DNA of 64,000 bases from Streptomyces sp. NBC_01351 (GTDB lineage: Bacteria; Actinomycetota; Actinomycetes; Streptomycetales; Streptomycetaceae). Below are positions 46,295 to 55,493 of the stretch, piece by piece (the first letter of the stretch is position 1; the number at the start of each line of letters is the position of its first letter). Below the pieces are notes generated by a model. The model was not told the origin of the DNA. It ran no database searches and saw only the letters and a program-made list of their open reading frames with translations. The position numbers and the translations under genes were made by a program. The stretch spans positions 6,267,501 to 6,331,500 of the forward strand of contig NZ_CP108356.1 in NCBI RefSeq assembly GCF_036237315.1. Direction: 5' to 3'.

Positions 46295-47806
46295 ATGACG
46301 AGCAGCACCGAGACCACCGCCACCACCCCTCCGCAGGTAGCGGTCAACGACATCGGCGACGCGGACGCGTTCCTCGCGGCGATCGACGAGACGATCAAGT
46401 ACTTCAACGACGGCGACATCGTCGACGGCGTCATCGTCAAGGTGGACCGGGACGAGGTTCTCCTCGACATCGGTTACAAGACGGAAGGCGTGATCCCGAG
46501 CCGCGAGCTCTCGATCAAGCACGATGTCGACCCGAACGAGGTCGTCAAGGTTGGCGACGAGATCGAGGCCCTGGTTCTCCAGAAGGAGGACAAGGAAGGC
46601 CGTCTGATCCTGTCCAAGAAGCGCGCGCAGTACGAGCGCGCCTGGGGCACGATCGAGAAGATCAAGGAAGAAGACGGCATCGTCACCGGTACCGTCATCG
46701 AGGTCGTCAAGGGTGGTCTCATCCTCGACATCGGCCTCCGCGGCTTCCTGCCGGCCTCCCTCGTCGAGATGCGTCGCGTCCGCGACCTCCAGCCCTACGT
46801 GGGCAAGGAGCTCGAGGCGAAGATCATCGAGCTGGACAAGAACCGCAACAACGTGGTCCTGTCCCGCCGTGCCTGGCTCGAGCAGACCCAGTCCGAGGTT
46901 CGCCAGACGTTCCTCACCACCCTGCAGAAGGGTCAGGTCCGCTCCGGCGTCGTCTCCTCGATCGTCAACTTCGGTGCCTTCGTGGACCTGGGCGGCGTCG
47001 ACGGTCTCGTCCACGTCTCCGAGCTGTCCTGGAAGCACATCGACCACCCGTCCGAGGTTGTCGAGGTCGGCCAGGAAGTCACCGTCGAGGTCCTCGACGT
47101 CGACATGGACCGCGAGCGTGTCTCCCTGTCGCTGAAGGCGACGCAGGAAGACCCGTGGCAGCAGTTCGCCCGGACCCACCAGATCGGTCAGGTCGTCCCG
47201 GGTAAGGTCACCAAGCTGGTTCCGTTCGGTGCGTTCGTCCGCGTGGACGAGGGCATCGAGGGTCTGGTCCACATCTCCGAGCTGGCCGAGCGCCACGTGG
47301 AGATCCCGGAGCAGGTCGTCCAGGTCAACGACGAGATCTTCGTCAAGGTCATCGACATCGACCTCGAGCGTCGCCGGATCTCGCTGTCGCTGAAGCAGGC
47401 CAACGAGTCCTTCGGTGCCGACCCGGCGTCGGTCGAGTTCGACCCGACCCTGTACGGCATGGCCGCGTCTTACGACGACCAGGGCAACTACATCTACCCC
47501 GAGGGCTTCGACCCCGAGACCAACGACTGGCTCGAGGGCTACGAGAAGCAGCGCGAGGCCTGGGAGACCCAGTACGCCGAGGCGCAGCAGCGCTTCGAGC
47601 AGCACCAGGCCCAGGTCATCAAGAGCCGCGAGGCCGACGAGGCCGCCGCTGCCGAGGGCGCTGCCGCCCCGGCCGCCGGTGGCAACGCCGGTGCGGGCAT
47701 CTCGGGTGGTTCGTACTCCTCGGAGTCGGACGAGACCTCCGGCGCCCTGGCGTCGGACGAGGCCCTGGCCGCGCTCCGCGAGAAGCTGGCCGGCGGCCAG
47801 AGCTGA
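46295..47806 (+). CDS. rpsA: 30S ribosomal protein S1
   Basis: 503 aa with four S1 RNA-binding repeats: GDIVDGVIVKVDRDEVLLDI (about residue 50), EDGIVTGTVIEVVKGGLILD, GQVRSGVVSSIVNFGAFVDL and GQVVPGKVTKLVPFGAFVRV, the four-domain form of actinobacteria. A C-terminal tail rich in Ala/Glu/Ser follows. It binds mRNA and helps ribosome loading. Codon usage is the most optimal in the window (many GTC, ATC, AAG), as expected for high expression. A UUCG-capped terminator follows. Confidence 0.97.
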   Translation: MTSSTETTATTPPQVAVNDIGDADAFLAAIDETIKYFNDGDIVDGVIVKVDRDEVLLDIGYKTEGVIPSRELSIKHDVDPNEVVKVGDEIEALVLQKEDKEGRLILSKKRAQYERAWGTIEKIKEEDGIVTGTVIEVVKGGLILDIGLRGFLPASLVEMRRVRDLQPYVGKELEAKIIELDKNRNNVVLSRRAWLEQTQSEVRQTFLTTLQKGQVRSGVVSSIVNFGAFVDLGGVDGLVHVSELSWKHIDHPSEVVEVGQEVTVEVLDVDMDRERVSLSLKATQEDPWQQFARTHQIGQVVPGKVTKLVPFGAFVRVDEGIEGLVHISELAERHVEIPEQVVQVNDEIFVKVIDIDLERRRISLSLKQANESFGADPASVEFDPTLYGMAASYDDQGNYIYPEGFDPETNDWLEGYEKQREAWETQYAEAQQRFEQHQAQVIKSREADEAAAAEGAAAPAAGGNAGAGISGGSYSSESDETSGALASDEALAALREKLAGGQS

Positions 47807-47856
47807 TCGCAGCGCGCATCACGCCTCCGGGCGTGAGCCGAGCTGGTTGAGTTGAA

Positions 47857-47894
47857 CGGTGAGGCCCGTCCCCTTCGGGGGGCGGGCCTCACCG
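47857..47894 (+). terminator. rpsA terminator with UUCG tetraloop
   Basis: Stem CGGTGAGGCCCG / CGGGCCTCACCG, extended by T-CCCC/GGGGG and closed by TTCG: a 17-bp hairpin of exceptional stability. Confidence 0.9.
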
Positions 47895-47982
47895 CGTTTC
47901 CGGTTTCGCCCCGGTTTCCCAACTGGGGAATGGCGGGGCCGCTTTGGACGTTCTTCCAGGAGAACGCTGCGAGGGAGGAGTG

Positions 47983-48927
47983 GTGACGGTGCTTGATCCA
48001 CAGGGTTTGTACGAATGGGACGCCAAGGGCCTGGCGGTGGCCGACCTGGCGCTCACCCAGGACTCGGCCGGGCTGGTCATGCTGTACCACTTCGAGGGGT
48101 ACATCGACGCAGGTGAGGCGGGGGAGCAGATCGTCGAGAGGCTCCTGGACACCCTGCCCCACCAGGTGGTGGCCCGCTTCGACGCGGACCGGCTCGTGGA
48201 CTACCGCGCCCGCCGTCCGCTGCTCACCTTCCAGCGCGACCACTGGACGGATTTCGAGGAGCCCCGGCTGGAGGTCCGGCTCGTCCAGGACGCCACCGGA
48301 GCCCCCTTCCTGCTGCTCTCCGGCCCCGAGCCGGATGTGGAGTGGGAGCGGTTCGCCGTCGCCGTCCGGCAGATCATCGAGCGCCTCGGGGTCCGGCTGT
48401 CGGTCAACTTCCACGGCATCCCCATGGGCGTCCCGCACACCCGCCCCGTGGGCATCACCCCGCACGGCAACCGGACCGACCTCATGCCGGGCCACGTCAG
48501 CCCCTTCGACGAGGCGCAGGTGCCGGGCAGCGCGGAGTCGCTGGTCGAGTTCCGGCTGGCCCAGGCCGGGCACGACGTGCTGGGCGTCGCCGCGCACGTA
48601 CCGCACTACATCGCCCGGTCCTCGTACCCGGACGCGGCGCTGACGGTGCTGGAGGCGATCACGGCGGCGACCGGGCTGGTCCTGCCGGCGGTGGCGCACG
48701 CGCTGCGGACCGAGGCGCACCGCACCCAGACGGAGATCGACCGGCAGATCCGGGAGGGCGACGAGGAGCTCGTCACCCTCGTGCAGGGGCTGGAGCACCA
48801 GTACGACGCGGCCGCCGGCGCCGAAACCAGGGGCAACATGATGGCCGAGCCGACGGAGATCCCCTCCGCGGACGAGATCGGCCGCGAGTTCGAGCGGTTC
48901 CTGGCGGAGCGCGAGGGCGAGGGCTGA
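47983..48927 (+). CDS. PAC2-family (proteasome assembly chaperone-like) protein
   Basis: About 314 aa. The PAC2 fold is shown by [20 protein letters not shown] near the N-terminus, [32 protein letters not shown] and [20 protein letters not shown], then a helical C-terminus ([20 protein letters not shown]). Actinobacteria carry such proteins together with a 20S proteasome, but a chaperone function is not proven for this family. GTG-GTG-ACG-GTG follows GAGGGAGGA, so the start is ambiguous by a few codons. Confidence 0.85.
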   Translation: MTVLDPQGLYEWDAKGLAVADLALTQDSAGLVMLYHFEGYIDAGEAGEQIVERLLDTLPHQVVARFDADRLVDYRARRPLLTFQRDHWTDFEEPRLEVRLVQDATGAPFLLLSGPEPDVEWERFAVAVRQIIERLGVRLSVNFHGIPMGVPHTRPVGITPHGNRTDLMPGHVSPFDEAQVPGSAESLVEFRLAQAGHDVLGVAAHVPHYIARSSYPDAALTVLEAITAATGLVLPAVAHALRTEAHRTQTEIDRQIREGDEELVTLVQGLEHQYDAAAGAETRGNMMAEPTEIPSADEIGREFERFLAEREGEG

Positions 48928-48961
48928 CGCAGGGGGCTGTGGCCGCCGTACGGGCGGGGTC

Positions 48962-48967
48962 TAGGCT
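48962..48967 (+). promoter_or_regulatory. -10 element of coaE
   Basis: TAGGCT lies 6 bp before the coaE ATG; a leaderless mRNA is inferred. Confidence 0.45.
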
Positions 48968-48973
48968 GCGGGC

Positions 48974-49672
48974 ATGCTGAAAGTGGGCCTGACGGGCGGA
49001 ATCGGTGCCGGTAAGAGCGAGGTCTCCCGGCTGCTGGCGGGGTACGGGGCGGTCATCGTGGACGCCGACCGGATCGCGCGGGAGGTCGTGGAACCCGGCA
49101 CGCCCGGGCTCGCGGCCGTCGTCGCCGCCTTCGGGGAGTCGGTACTGACCCCCGAGGGGACGCTGGACCGGCCGAAGCTCGGCTCCGTCGTCTTCGCGGA
49201 CCCGGCAAAGCTCCAGACGCTGAACGCGATCGTCCACCCGCTGGTCGGGGCCCGGTCGGCCGAGCTGGAGGCCGCCGCGGGGGCCGACGCGATCGTGGTG
49301 CACGACGTACCGCTGCTCACGGAGAACGCCCTGGCCCCGCTCTACGACCTGGTGGTCGTGGTGGACGCGGCGCCGCAGACGCAGCTGGCGCGGCTCACCG
49401 CACTGCGCGGGATGCCGGAGGCCGAGGCCAAGGCGCGGATGGCCGCGCAGGCCACGCGGGAGCAGCGGCTCGCGGTGGCGACCCTCGTGATCGACAACGA
49501 CGGGCCGCTGGAGGCGCTGGAACCGCAGGTGCGCAAGGTGTGGGAGGAGCTCACGGCGCGTGCGGCGGAGGCAGGGGAAGCCGCCGCGGCCGGGGAAGTG
49601 GCGGAGACAGGGGAAGTGGCGGAGGCCACGGAGGCCCGGGCGGCGGCGCTGCCTGACGTGTGCATGGAATAG
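48974..49672 (+). CDS. coaE: dephospho-CoA kinase
   Basis: 232 aa. It phosphorylates dephospho-CoA to CoA, the last step of CoA synthesis. The P-loop is [18 protein letters not shown], followed by [22 protein letters not shown] and the LID region [21 protein letters not shown]. The C-terminal about 35 residues are an Ala/Glu/Gly/Val repeat ([18 protein letters not shown]) outside the enzyme domain. Downstream of rpsA and PAC2, as in other Streptomyces. Confidence 0.95.
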   Translation: MLKVGLTGGIGAGKSEVSRLLAGYGAVIVDADRIAREVVEPGTPGLAAVVAAFGESVLTPEGTLDRPKLGSVVFADPAKLQTLNAIVHPLVGARSAELEAAAGADAIVVHDVPLLTENALAPLYDLVVVVDAAPQTQLARLTALRGMPEAEAKARMAAQATREQRLAVATLVIDNDGPLEALEPQVRKVWEELTARAAEAGEAAAAGEVAETGEVAEATEARAAALPDVCME

Positions 49673-49721
49673 CGGGCGGGGCGGGGGCGTTGAACGCGCC
49701 CGTAGAGGGAAGGAACACACC

Positions 49722-50105
49722 GTGTCCGACACCACGCGCCCCACACCGCCGGCCAGCCCCGAGACCCACGTCATCGACTACCGGGCGGCCGAGCAGCTGC
49801 TCGCCGCCCGCGACCCGCGCGGAGCGGTGAAGCTGCTCGACTCGGTCATAGCGGCCCACCCGGAGAACACGGCGGCCCGGCTGCTGCGGGCCCGGGCTTT
49901 CTTCGCGGCGGCCCAACTGCGACCGGCGGAGCTGGAGTTCGAGCTGGTGCTGGAGCGGGAACCGGACAACGCCTTCGCCCACTACGCGCTGGCCCGCACC
50001 CACGAGCGCTCCGGGAAGCCCGAGCAGGCGCGCAAACACTTCCGGCTGGCGGCGGCGCTCGACCCACAGCCGGAGTACCTGGAAGCGGCCCGCTTCGAGA
50101 ACTGA
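49722..50105 (+). CDS. tetratricopeptide-repeat protein
   Basis: 127 aa. About three TPR units are seen: AAEQLLAARDPRGAVKLLDS, TAARLLRARAFFAAAQLRPA and AFAHYALARTHERSGKPEQA. It has no signal peptide or membrane helix, so it is a cytosolic protein-binding scaffold; the partner is not known. The GTG start follows GAGGGAAGGA. It lies 49 bp after coaE on the same strand and is probably co-transcribed. Confidence 0.82.
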   Translation: MSDTTRPTPPASPETHVIDYRAAEQLLAARDPRGAVKLLDSVIAAHPENTAARLLRARAFFAAAQLRPAELEFELVLEREPDNAFAHYALARTHERSGKPEQARKHFRLAAALDPQPEYLEAARFEN

Positions 50106-50141
50106 GCCCAGAGTACGGAGCCCAGAGTCCGGAGCCCGTTC

Positions 50142-50408
50142 TCAGCGGTCCTGCGGGGGCTCGTACGGCGGGATGTCCCGTCCGGGCTGGTAGTGCGGCC
50201 CCTGGCGGATGTGCCGGACGACCACGGCCAGGTCCACCGCGGCCAGTACGAAGACCGCCGCGCAGGCCGCGGCCCACCCGGGACGGCCGGCCACCGAGAA
50301 GGCGGCCGCCCCTGCGGCGGACCAGATCAGCCCCCACGTGCTCAGCCAGAACCGCAGCCGCAGCGGACTACGGGCGGTCACCGGCTCGTTCCCGGATCGC
50401 ATGCGCAT
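50142..50408 (-). CDS. DUF6343 small membrane protein
   Basis: 88 aa. The opening GNEPVTARSPLRLRFWLSTW and ending HYQPGRDIPPYEP are typical of DUF6343. Two hydrophobic helices, about GLIWSAAGAAAFSVAG and AACAAVFVLAAVDLAVVV, make it an integral membrane protein. The MRMRSGNEP start follows GAGAGGCG. The function is unknown. It is convergent with the TPR gene. Confidence 0.8.
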   Translation of the reverse strand: MRMRSGNEPVTARSPLRLRFWLSTWGLIWSAAGAAAFSVAGRPGWAAACAAVFVLAAVDLAVVVRHIRQGPHYQPGRDIPPYEPPQDR

Positions 50409-50478
50409 CGCCTCTCGGTTCCATGGTCCCACCGGAGGCGTGGTGGGCGCCGGGGCGGTGCGCGCAGGGTGGTTCCTT

Positions 50479-51102
50479 TCAAGGGTTGAGCTTGTTCACG
50501 GCCGTCGTGGTCGTCCGGCGGAAATCGGCGACCGGGGCGTGGGACAGGTTGCCCATCTGCCCCCACTGCACGACGGTCACCGTGGAGCCGTCGCGTCCGA
50601 TTCCGAAGAGGTGCACGCCGGGCTCGGACTCGGGGAGCGAGGTGTGGACCCCGTAGACGTGCGCCCCCTCCTCGACCGGGAGCGTTCCGTAGTCCTCCCA
50701 GGAGGCGGTGCCGCCCGGGGTGACCCGCAGCCAGTCGGCGGCGCAGGCCGCGAGCTGCCGCTCCAGCGCACGGACGAGCTTGGCGGCGGCCGCGGGGGTG
50801 GCCGACCGTACGGAGAGCTGCATGGCGCCGGTGTCGAACTCGGTGCCGAAGTCGCGGTGCCAGCTGCCGGCCGCCGGGAGCCCGCTCTCCAGACAGATCG
50901 GTCCGAACTCGGGCAGCCCCTTGGTGACCTCGCCGGCGTACCAGGGGGACGTGGGGTGCGGCGGCAGGTCGGTGCCGTCGACGAACCCGGGGGCCGTGGG
51001 GGCGGCCGTGGCGGCCGAGGTGGCCAGCGCGGGCGTGAACAGGAGTGCGGCGGCCGCGGCGAGGGCGGCGGTGGTGCGTCGGACTGAGGTACCTCGAAAC
51101 AT
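50479..51102 (-). CDS. secreted protein of unknown function
   Basis: 207-aa precursor. The signal peptide (RRTTAALAAAAALLFTPALA) is cleaved around TSAATA-AP. The mature domain has two Cys (GPICLE and LAACAADW) that may pair, a beta-rich core (FDTGAMQLSVRSATPAAAAK, GSTVTVVQWGQMGNL) and resembles small exported proteins kept next to membrane regulators. It is divergent from the XRE membrane regulator; co-regulation or a sensor/ligand relation is a guess. Confidence 0.7.
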   Translation of the reverse strand: MFRGTSVRRTTAALAAAAALLFTPALATSAATAAPTAPGFVDGTDLPPHPTSPWYAGEVTKGLPEFGPICLESGLPAAGSWHRDFGTEFDTGAMQLSVRSATPAAAAKLVRALERQLAACAADWLRVTPGGTASWEDYGTLPVEEGAHVYGVHTSLPESEPGVHLFGIGRDGSTVTVVQWGQMGNLSHAPVADFRRTTTTAVNKLNP

Positions 51103-51246
51103 GTGCGGTCTCCCCGTGGGTGCTCGTTCTTCGTGCTTCGTGTGTACGGAGCCTCTTCCCCGGGTGGGCCGCGCGGCGACGGATTGCGGCGAAGTCGGGA
51201 CAGTGGAATGCCCGTACGGGTCGCAACCTGGGGGAACACCCCTGGC

Positions 51247-52518
51247 ATGGAACGGAGTCACGGGACGGCCGAGGCGGAGAACTTCGCACGGCTGATGCGG
51301 GAGCTGAAGGAACGCGCCGGGCTGAGCTACGGGGTGCTGGCGCGCCGGCTGCACACGAGTACGTCGACCCTGCACCGCTACTGCAACGGGGAGGCGCTGC
51401 CGGTGGAGTTCGCGGTGGTGGACCGCTTCGCGCGGGCCTGCGGGGCTTCGGCGGGGGAGGCGGTCGAACTCCACAGGGCGTGGCTGTTGGCGGACGCACG
51501 GCGGCGGGCGGGGGCGGGGGCTGAGGCGACGGCTGGCGCGGAGCCGGTGCCGGTGCCGACGGTTGTCGTGGCGCCGGCGCCGGAGTCGGCTGGGCGGGGT
51601 CCCTGGTACCGGCGACGGGCCGTCGTGCTCGGGGCGGCGGGGGTGACGGCGGCCGCGCTGGCGGTGACCGTCGCGGCGGTGGCGGCGGGCGGGTGGGGGG
51701 CGGCTCAGGCCGGATCGGCGCCACCGGCGGCATCAGCTTCCGCTACCCCTTCCTCTTCCGTGTCGGGACCGTCGGCGCCGTCGCCTTCGGGGTTGGTTCC
51801 GGTGCCGCCGTCGGCGTCGGGGGCGGCACCGGAGTCGGGGTCGGCGCCCGCGCCGGGGTCACCGCCGGTGTCCGGGCCGGCGTCGAGTGCGCCCGCTCCC
51901 GTCCCGGTCAAGGCGGCCGTACGCGCGCACGTGTGGGCCGCCGGATGCGATCACGCGTACCTCGTCGAACGGGGACCCGGGGCGGTGCCCGCGCCGCCCG
52001 TGGAGGCGGACGCGCCCGCCTGGGCTGCGGCGCAGCGGGCCGTGCACGCCGGGACGCAGATCGTGGAGGTCACCGTGCACGGCACGGGTGCGGGCACGGG
52101 CGCCGTGGTGCTGGAAGACCTGGAGGTACGGGTGGCCGCCCGGCGCACCCCGCCGGCCTGGAACGTCTACCAGATGTCGCAGGGCTGCGGCGGGGGACTC
52201 ACCCCGGCCGCGTTCTCCGTCAACCTGGACGCGCCCCGCCCGCTGGTACGGCCCGTCGCCGGGAACGGCACCGGGGGGCCGGTGCCGGCCCCGGCCTTCC
52301 CGATGAAGGTCTCGGCGGCCGAGCCGGTCGTCCTGCGGGTGGAGGCCACCACCACGGGCTGCGACTGCGACTGGTCGCTCGACCTGCGGTGGACCGGCCC
52401 TTCCGGCTCCGGCACCCTCCGCATCGACGACGGCGGCGGCAGGCCTCTGCGCACCAGCGCCGCGACGGGGCGGCCGGTGTACGGCTACGCGACGGAACAG
52501 GGCCGCTGGGGGCGCTGA
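51247..52518 (+). CDS. XRE-type HTH regulator with membrane helix and extracytoplasmic domain
   Basis: 423 aa. A cytoplasmic helix-turn-helix at about 10-60 (LMRELKERAGLSYGVLARRL, TSTSTLHRYCNGEALP) of the Streptomyces XRE class is followed by one membrane helix (VVLGAAGVTAAALAVTVAAV), a Ser/Pro/Ala linker of about 75 residues and an outer domain with six Cys, including AAGCDHAY and GCDCDWSLDLRW. The layout suggests direct transmembrane signalling to DNA without a kinase. Similar proteins are numerous in Streptomyces and uncharacterised. Confidence 0.8.
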   Translation: MERSHGTAEAENFARLMRELKERAGLSYGVLARRLHTSTSTLHRYCNGEALPVEFAVVDRFARACGASAGEAVELHRAWLLADARRRAGAGAEATAGAEPVPVPTVVVAPAPESAGRGPWYRRRAVVLGAAGVTAAALAVTVAAVAAGGWGAAQAGSAPPAASASATPSSSVSGPSAPSPSGLVPVPPSASGAAPESGSAPAPGSPPVSGPASSAPAPVPVKAAVRAHVWAAGCDHAYLVERGPGAVPAPPVEADAPAWAAAQRAVHAGTQIVEVTVHGTGAGTGAVVLEDLEVRVAARRTPPAWNVYQMSQGCGGGLTPAAFSVNLDAPRPLVRPVAGNGTGGPVPAPAFPMKVSAAEPVVLRVEATTTGCDCDWSLDLRWTGPSGSGTLRIDDGGGRPLRTSAATGRPVYGYATEQGRWGR

Positions 52519-52613
52519 TCCGGCAGGTCAGCGGCGTTGTCAGTGCCCACGCCTAGACTCGTCGGCAGAAGAGATCGCCATCGGCCGGTCGGTTCCACAG
52601 GGAGGGGGAGGTC

Positions 52614-55493
52614 GTGACACCACAGCCGCAGGCGCGGACATTCGCGCAGCAACAGCAACAGCAACAGCAACAGCGGGCGCAGCCGCAGGCGCTGCTGCGT
52701 CACGCCGCCGTCTTCCTGCCGGCCGCCGTCCCCCGCGAGGGCCGGGTCGCCTTCTGGGCTCCCGACGGGGACCCCCTGCCCGCCGCAGGTACGCCGACGC
52801 CCCTCGCCGTGGTACGCCCGCACGGTGACGGGGTCCGCAGCCGGACGGTGCCCGCGGTGACCTTCTCCGTGGCGTCCGCCCTGCCGCTGCTCGCGCAAGC
52901 GCCCCGGACCCCCGCTGCGCATCCCGCCACCCGCGCCTGGGGCACCGCCGCCACGCAGGCGCTCACCCTGGCCGCGCGCGGCCGCCTGTTGCCGGGGCTG
53001 ACCCCCGAGGGCATGGACGCCTGGCGTGCCGGGCCGCTCGACGCCGCCGATGTCGACCACCTCCGCGCGGTCGCCGCCGCGCTGCCGTACGAGGGGTACG
53101 CGACGCCGCTGGCCGGCCGCCGCCCGCTCCAGCTGCCCGAGCCGGAGGCGCTGGTCCGCGCCTTCCTCGACGCCGTCGCCGACAGCCTGCCCCGCACGCC
53201 GGCGGCTGCCGTGGCCGCCGGCCGGCCGTTCGCGGCGCGGGAGCCGCAGCGGGTGGCCGGGATGCAGGAGTGGGCCGCGCAGGTCGCGGCCGGGTCCGAC
53301 ACCGGTGTGGGGATCTCGCTCCGGCTCGACCTGTCCTCCTTCAGCCTCTTCGACGAGGCCGAGGGAGATGACACCCGCCGCGCCGGAGCCGCCGTCGTCC
53401 AGGTGCACAGCCTCGCCGATCCGACGCTGGTCACCGACGCCGCGCAGCTGTGGGCGGGTACGGCGGCCGCCGGTTTCGGGCCGCGCGCCCGGATCGATGC
53501 CGTGCTCGCGCTGCGCCGGGCCGCCCGGGTGTGGCCGCCGCTGCTGCGGGTGCTGGACCAACCCGTTCCCGATGCCCTCGCCCTGTCCGATCCGGAGCTC
53601 GAAGACCTGCTGGGGGTGGTCGCGAGCCGGCTGGCGGGCGCCGGGGTCCTGGTCCACTGGCCGCGCGAGTTGGCTCGTACGCTGTCCGCGACCGCCGTCG
53701 TACGCTCCACCGCGCCCGGATCCGCGACGGACGGCACCGCCTTCTTCGATGCCGAGCACCTCTTCGACTTCTCCTGGGAGCTGGCGCTGGGCGGCGACCG
53801 GCTGACCCCGGGGGAGATGGATGCGCTCGCGCAGGCGCACCGGCCGGTCGTGCGGTTGCGGGACCAGTGGGTGCGGGTCGATCCGGAGCTGGTGCGCAGG
53901 GCGCGCAAGCGGTCGCTGGGCGTGCTGGATCCGGTGGACGCGCTGGCCACCGTGCTGACGGGGACGGCCGAGGTCGACGGAGAGCCGGTGGAGGCCGTTC
54001 CGGTGGGGGCGTTGGCCGCCCTGCGGGAGCGGCTGACGGGGGAGTTGGCCCCGCTGCCGCAGCCCGCCGCGCTCAAGGCCACCCTCCGCGACTACCAGGC
54101 GCGCGGCCTGGCCTGGCTGGACCTGATGACCTCGCTCGGCCTCGGCGGCTGCCTCGCCGACGACATGGGCCTGGGCAAGACCGTCACCCTGATCGCGCTG
54201 CACCTGCACCGGGACCGCCCCGAGCCGACGCTGGTGGTGTGCCCGGCCTCGCTGCTGGGCAACTGGCAGCGGGAGATCGAGAAGTTCGCCCCCGGTACGC
54301 CCGTGCGCCGCTTCCACGGCGGCAGCCGCAGCCTCGACGACCTGACCGCGCCGGCCGGCGGGTTCGTGCTCACCACGTACGGGACGATGCGCGCCAGCGC
54401 TCCGCTGCTGGCCGAGCAGAGCTGGGGCATGGTCGTCGCCGATGAGGCCCAGCACGTCAAGAATCCGCATTCGGCGACGGCGAAGGCGCTGCGCACGGTT
54501 CCGGCGCCGGCCCGGGTGGCGCTGACCGGTACCCCGGTGGAGAACAACCTGTCCGAGCTGTGGGCGCTGCTCGACTGGACCACCCCGGGGCTGCTGGGCC
54601 CGCTCACCACCTTCCGGGCCCGGCACGCCCGCCCGGTGGAGCACCAGCAGGAGGAGGACGGCGGCAATGAGGAGGCTGTCGCCCGGCTAGCGGCGTTGGT
54701 CCGTCCCTTCCTCCTGCGCCGGAAGAAGTCCGATCCGGGCATCGCCCCCGAGCTGCCGCCGAAGACGGAGACCGACCATCCGGTCTCGCTCACCCGTGAG
54801 CAGGTCTCGCTCTACCAGGCCGCGGTGGACGAGGCGATGGCCGTGATCGAGGCGAGCGAGGGCATGGAACGGCGCGGCATGATCATGAAGTTGCTGGCCT
54901 CGCTCAAGCAGATCTGCAACCACCCCGCGCAGTACTTGAAGGAAGAGCAGCCGCGGATCCCGCACCGTTCGGGCAAGCTCGCCCTGCTCGACGAGCTGCT
55001 GGACACGATCCTCGCCGAGGGCGGGTCGGTGCTGGTCTTCACGCAGTACGTGACGATGGCCCGGCTCATCGAGCGGCACCTGGCGGCCCGGGGGATCTCG
55101 CACCAGCTGCTGCACGGGGGTACTCCGGTGCCGCGCCGCGAGGAGCTCGTGGACCGCTTCCAGGCGGGTGAGGTCCCGGTCTTCCTGCTCTCCCTCAAGG
55201 CTGCGGGCACCGGCTTGAACCTCACCCGCGCCGGGCACGTCATCCATTTCGACCGCTGGTGGAACCCGGCCGTCGAGGAGCAGGCCACCGACCGTGCCTA
55301 CCGGATCGGCCAGACCCAGCCCGTGCAGGTCCACCGGATCATCGCCGAGGGCACCGTAGAGGACCGGATCGCCGAAATGCTGGAGGCGAAGCGGGCGTTG
55401 GCCGATGCCGTCCTCGGCTCCGGCGAGGCGGCGCTCACCGAGCTGACCGACCGTGAGCTGGCCGACCTCGTCTCCCTGCGGAGGCCCGCATGA
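52614..55493 (+). CDS. SNF2-family DEAD/DEAH helicase (SWIM-associated)
   Basis: 959 aa. An N-terminal about 470-residue region specific to the bacterial SNF2 group precedes two RecA-like domains: Walker A DDMGLGKTVTLIAL, motif II VVADEAQHVKNP, motif III ALTGTPVENN, then motif IV-VI blocks LVFTQYVTMARL and RAYRIGQTQPVQVHRI. It should be a double-stranded DNA translocase. Residues 12-20 are nine Gln encoded by a CAGCAA tract. GTG start after GGGAGGGGGAGG. The stop overlaps the SWIM gene as ATGA, and the two proteins probably act together. Confidence 0.92.
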   Translation: MTPQPQARTFAQQQQQQQQQRAQPQALLRHAAVFLPAAVPREGRVAFWAPDGDPLPAAGTPTPLAVVRPHGDGVRSRTVPAVTFSVASALPLLAQAPRTPAAHPATRAWGTAATQALTLAARGRLLPGLTPEGMDAWRAGPLDAADVDHLRAVAAALPYEGYATPLAGRRPLQLPEPEALVRAFLDAVADSLPRTPAAAVAAGRPFAAREPQRVAGMQEWAAQVAAGSDTGVGISLRLDLSSFSLFDEAEGDDTRRAGAAVVQVHSLADPTLVTDAAQLWAGTAAAGFGPRARIDAVLALRRAARVWPPLLRVLDQPVPDALALSDPELEDLLGVVASRLAGAGVLVHWPRELARTLSATAVVRSTAPGSATDGTAFFDAEHLFDFSWELALGGDRLTPGEMDALAQAHRPVVRLRDQWVRVDPELVRRARKRSLGVLDPVDALATVLTGTAEVDGEPVEAVPVGALAALRERLTGELAPLPQPAALKATLRDYQARGLAWLDLMTSLGLGGCLADDMGLGKTVTLIALHLHRDRPEPTLVVCPASLLGNWQREIEKFAPGTPVRRFHGGSRSLDDLTAPAGGFVLTTYGTMRASAPLLAEQSWGMVVADEAQHVKNPHSATAKALRTVPAPARVALTGTPVENNLSELWALLDWTTPGLLGPLTTFRARHARPVEHQQEEDGGNEEAVARLAALVRPFLLRRKKSDPGIAPELPPKTETDHPVSLTREQVSLYQAAVDEAMAVIEASEGMERRGMIMKLLASLKQICNHPAQYLKEEQPRIPHRSGKLALLDELLDTILAEGGSVLVFTQYVTMARLIERHLAARGISHQLLHGGTPVPRREELVDRFQAGEVPVFLLSLKAAGTGLNLTRAGHVIHFDRWWNPAVEEQATDRAYRIGQTQPVQVHRIIAEGTVEDRIAEMLEAKRALADAVLGSGEAALTELTDRELADLVSLRRPA
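52647..52673 (+). repeat. CAGCAA microsatellite coding poly-Gln
   Basis: Four and a half CAGCAA hexamers (27 bp) give nine Gln near the helicase N-terminus; slippage would change only Gln number as long as three-base steps are kept. Confidence 0.85.
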
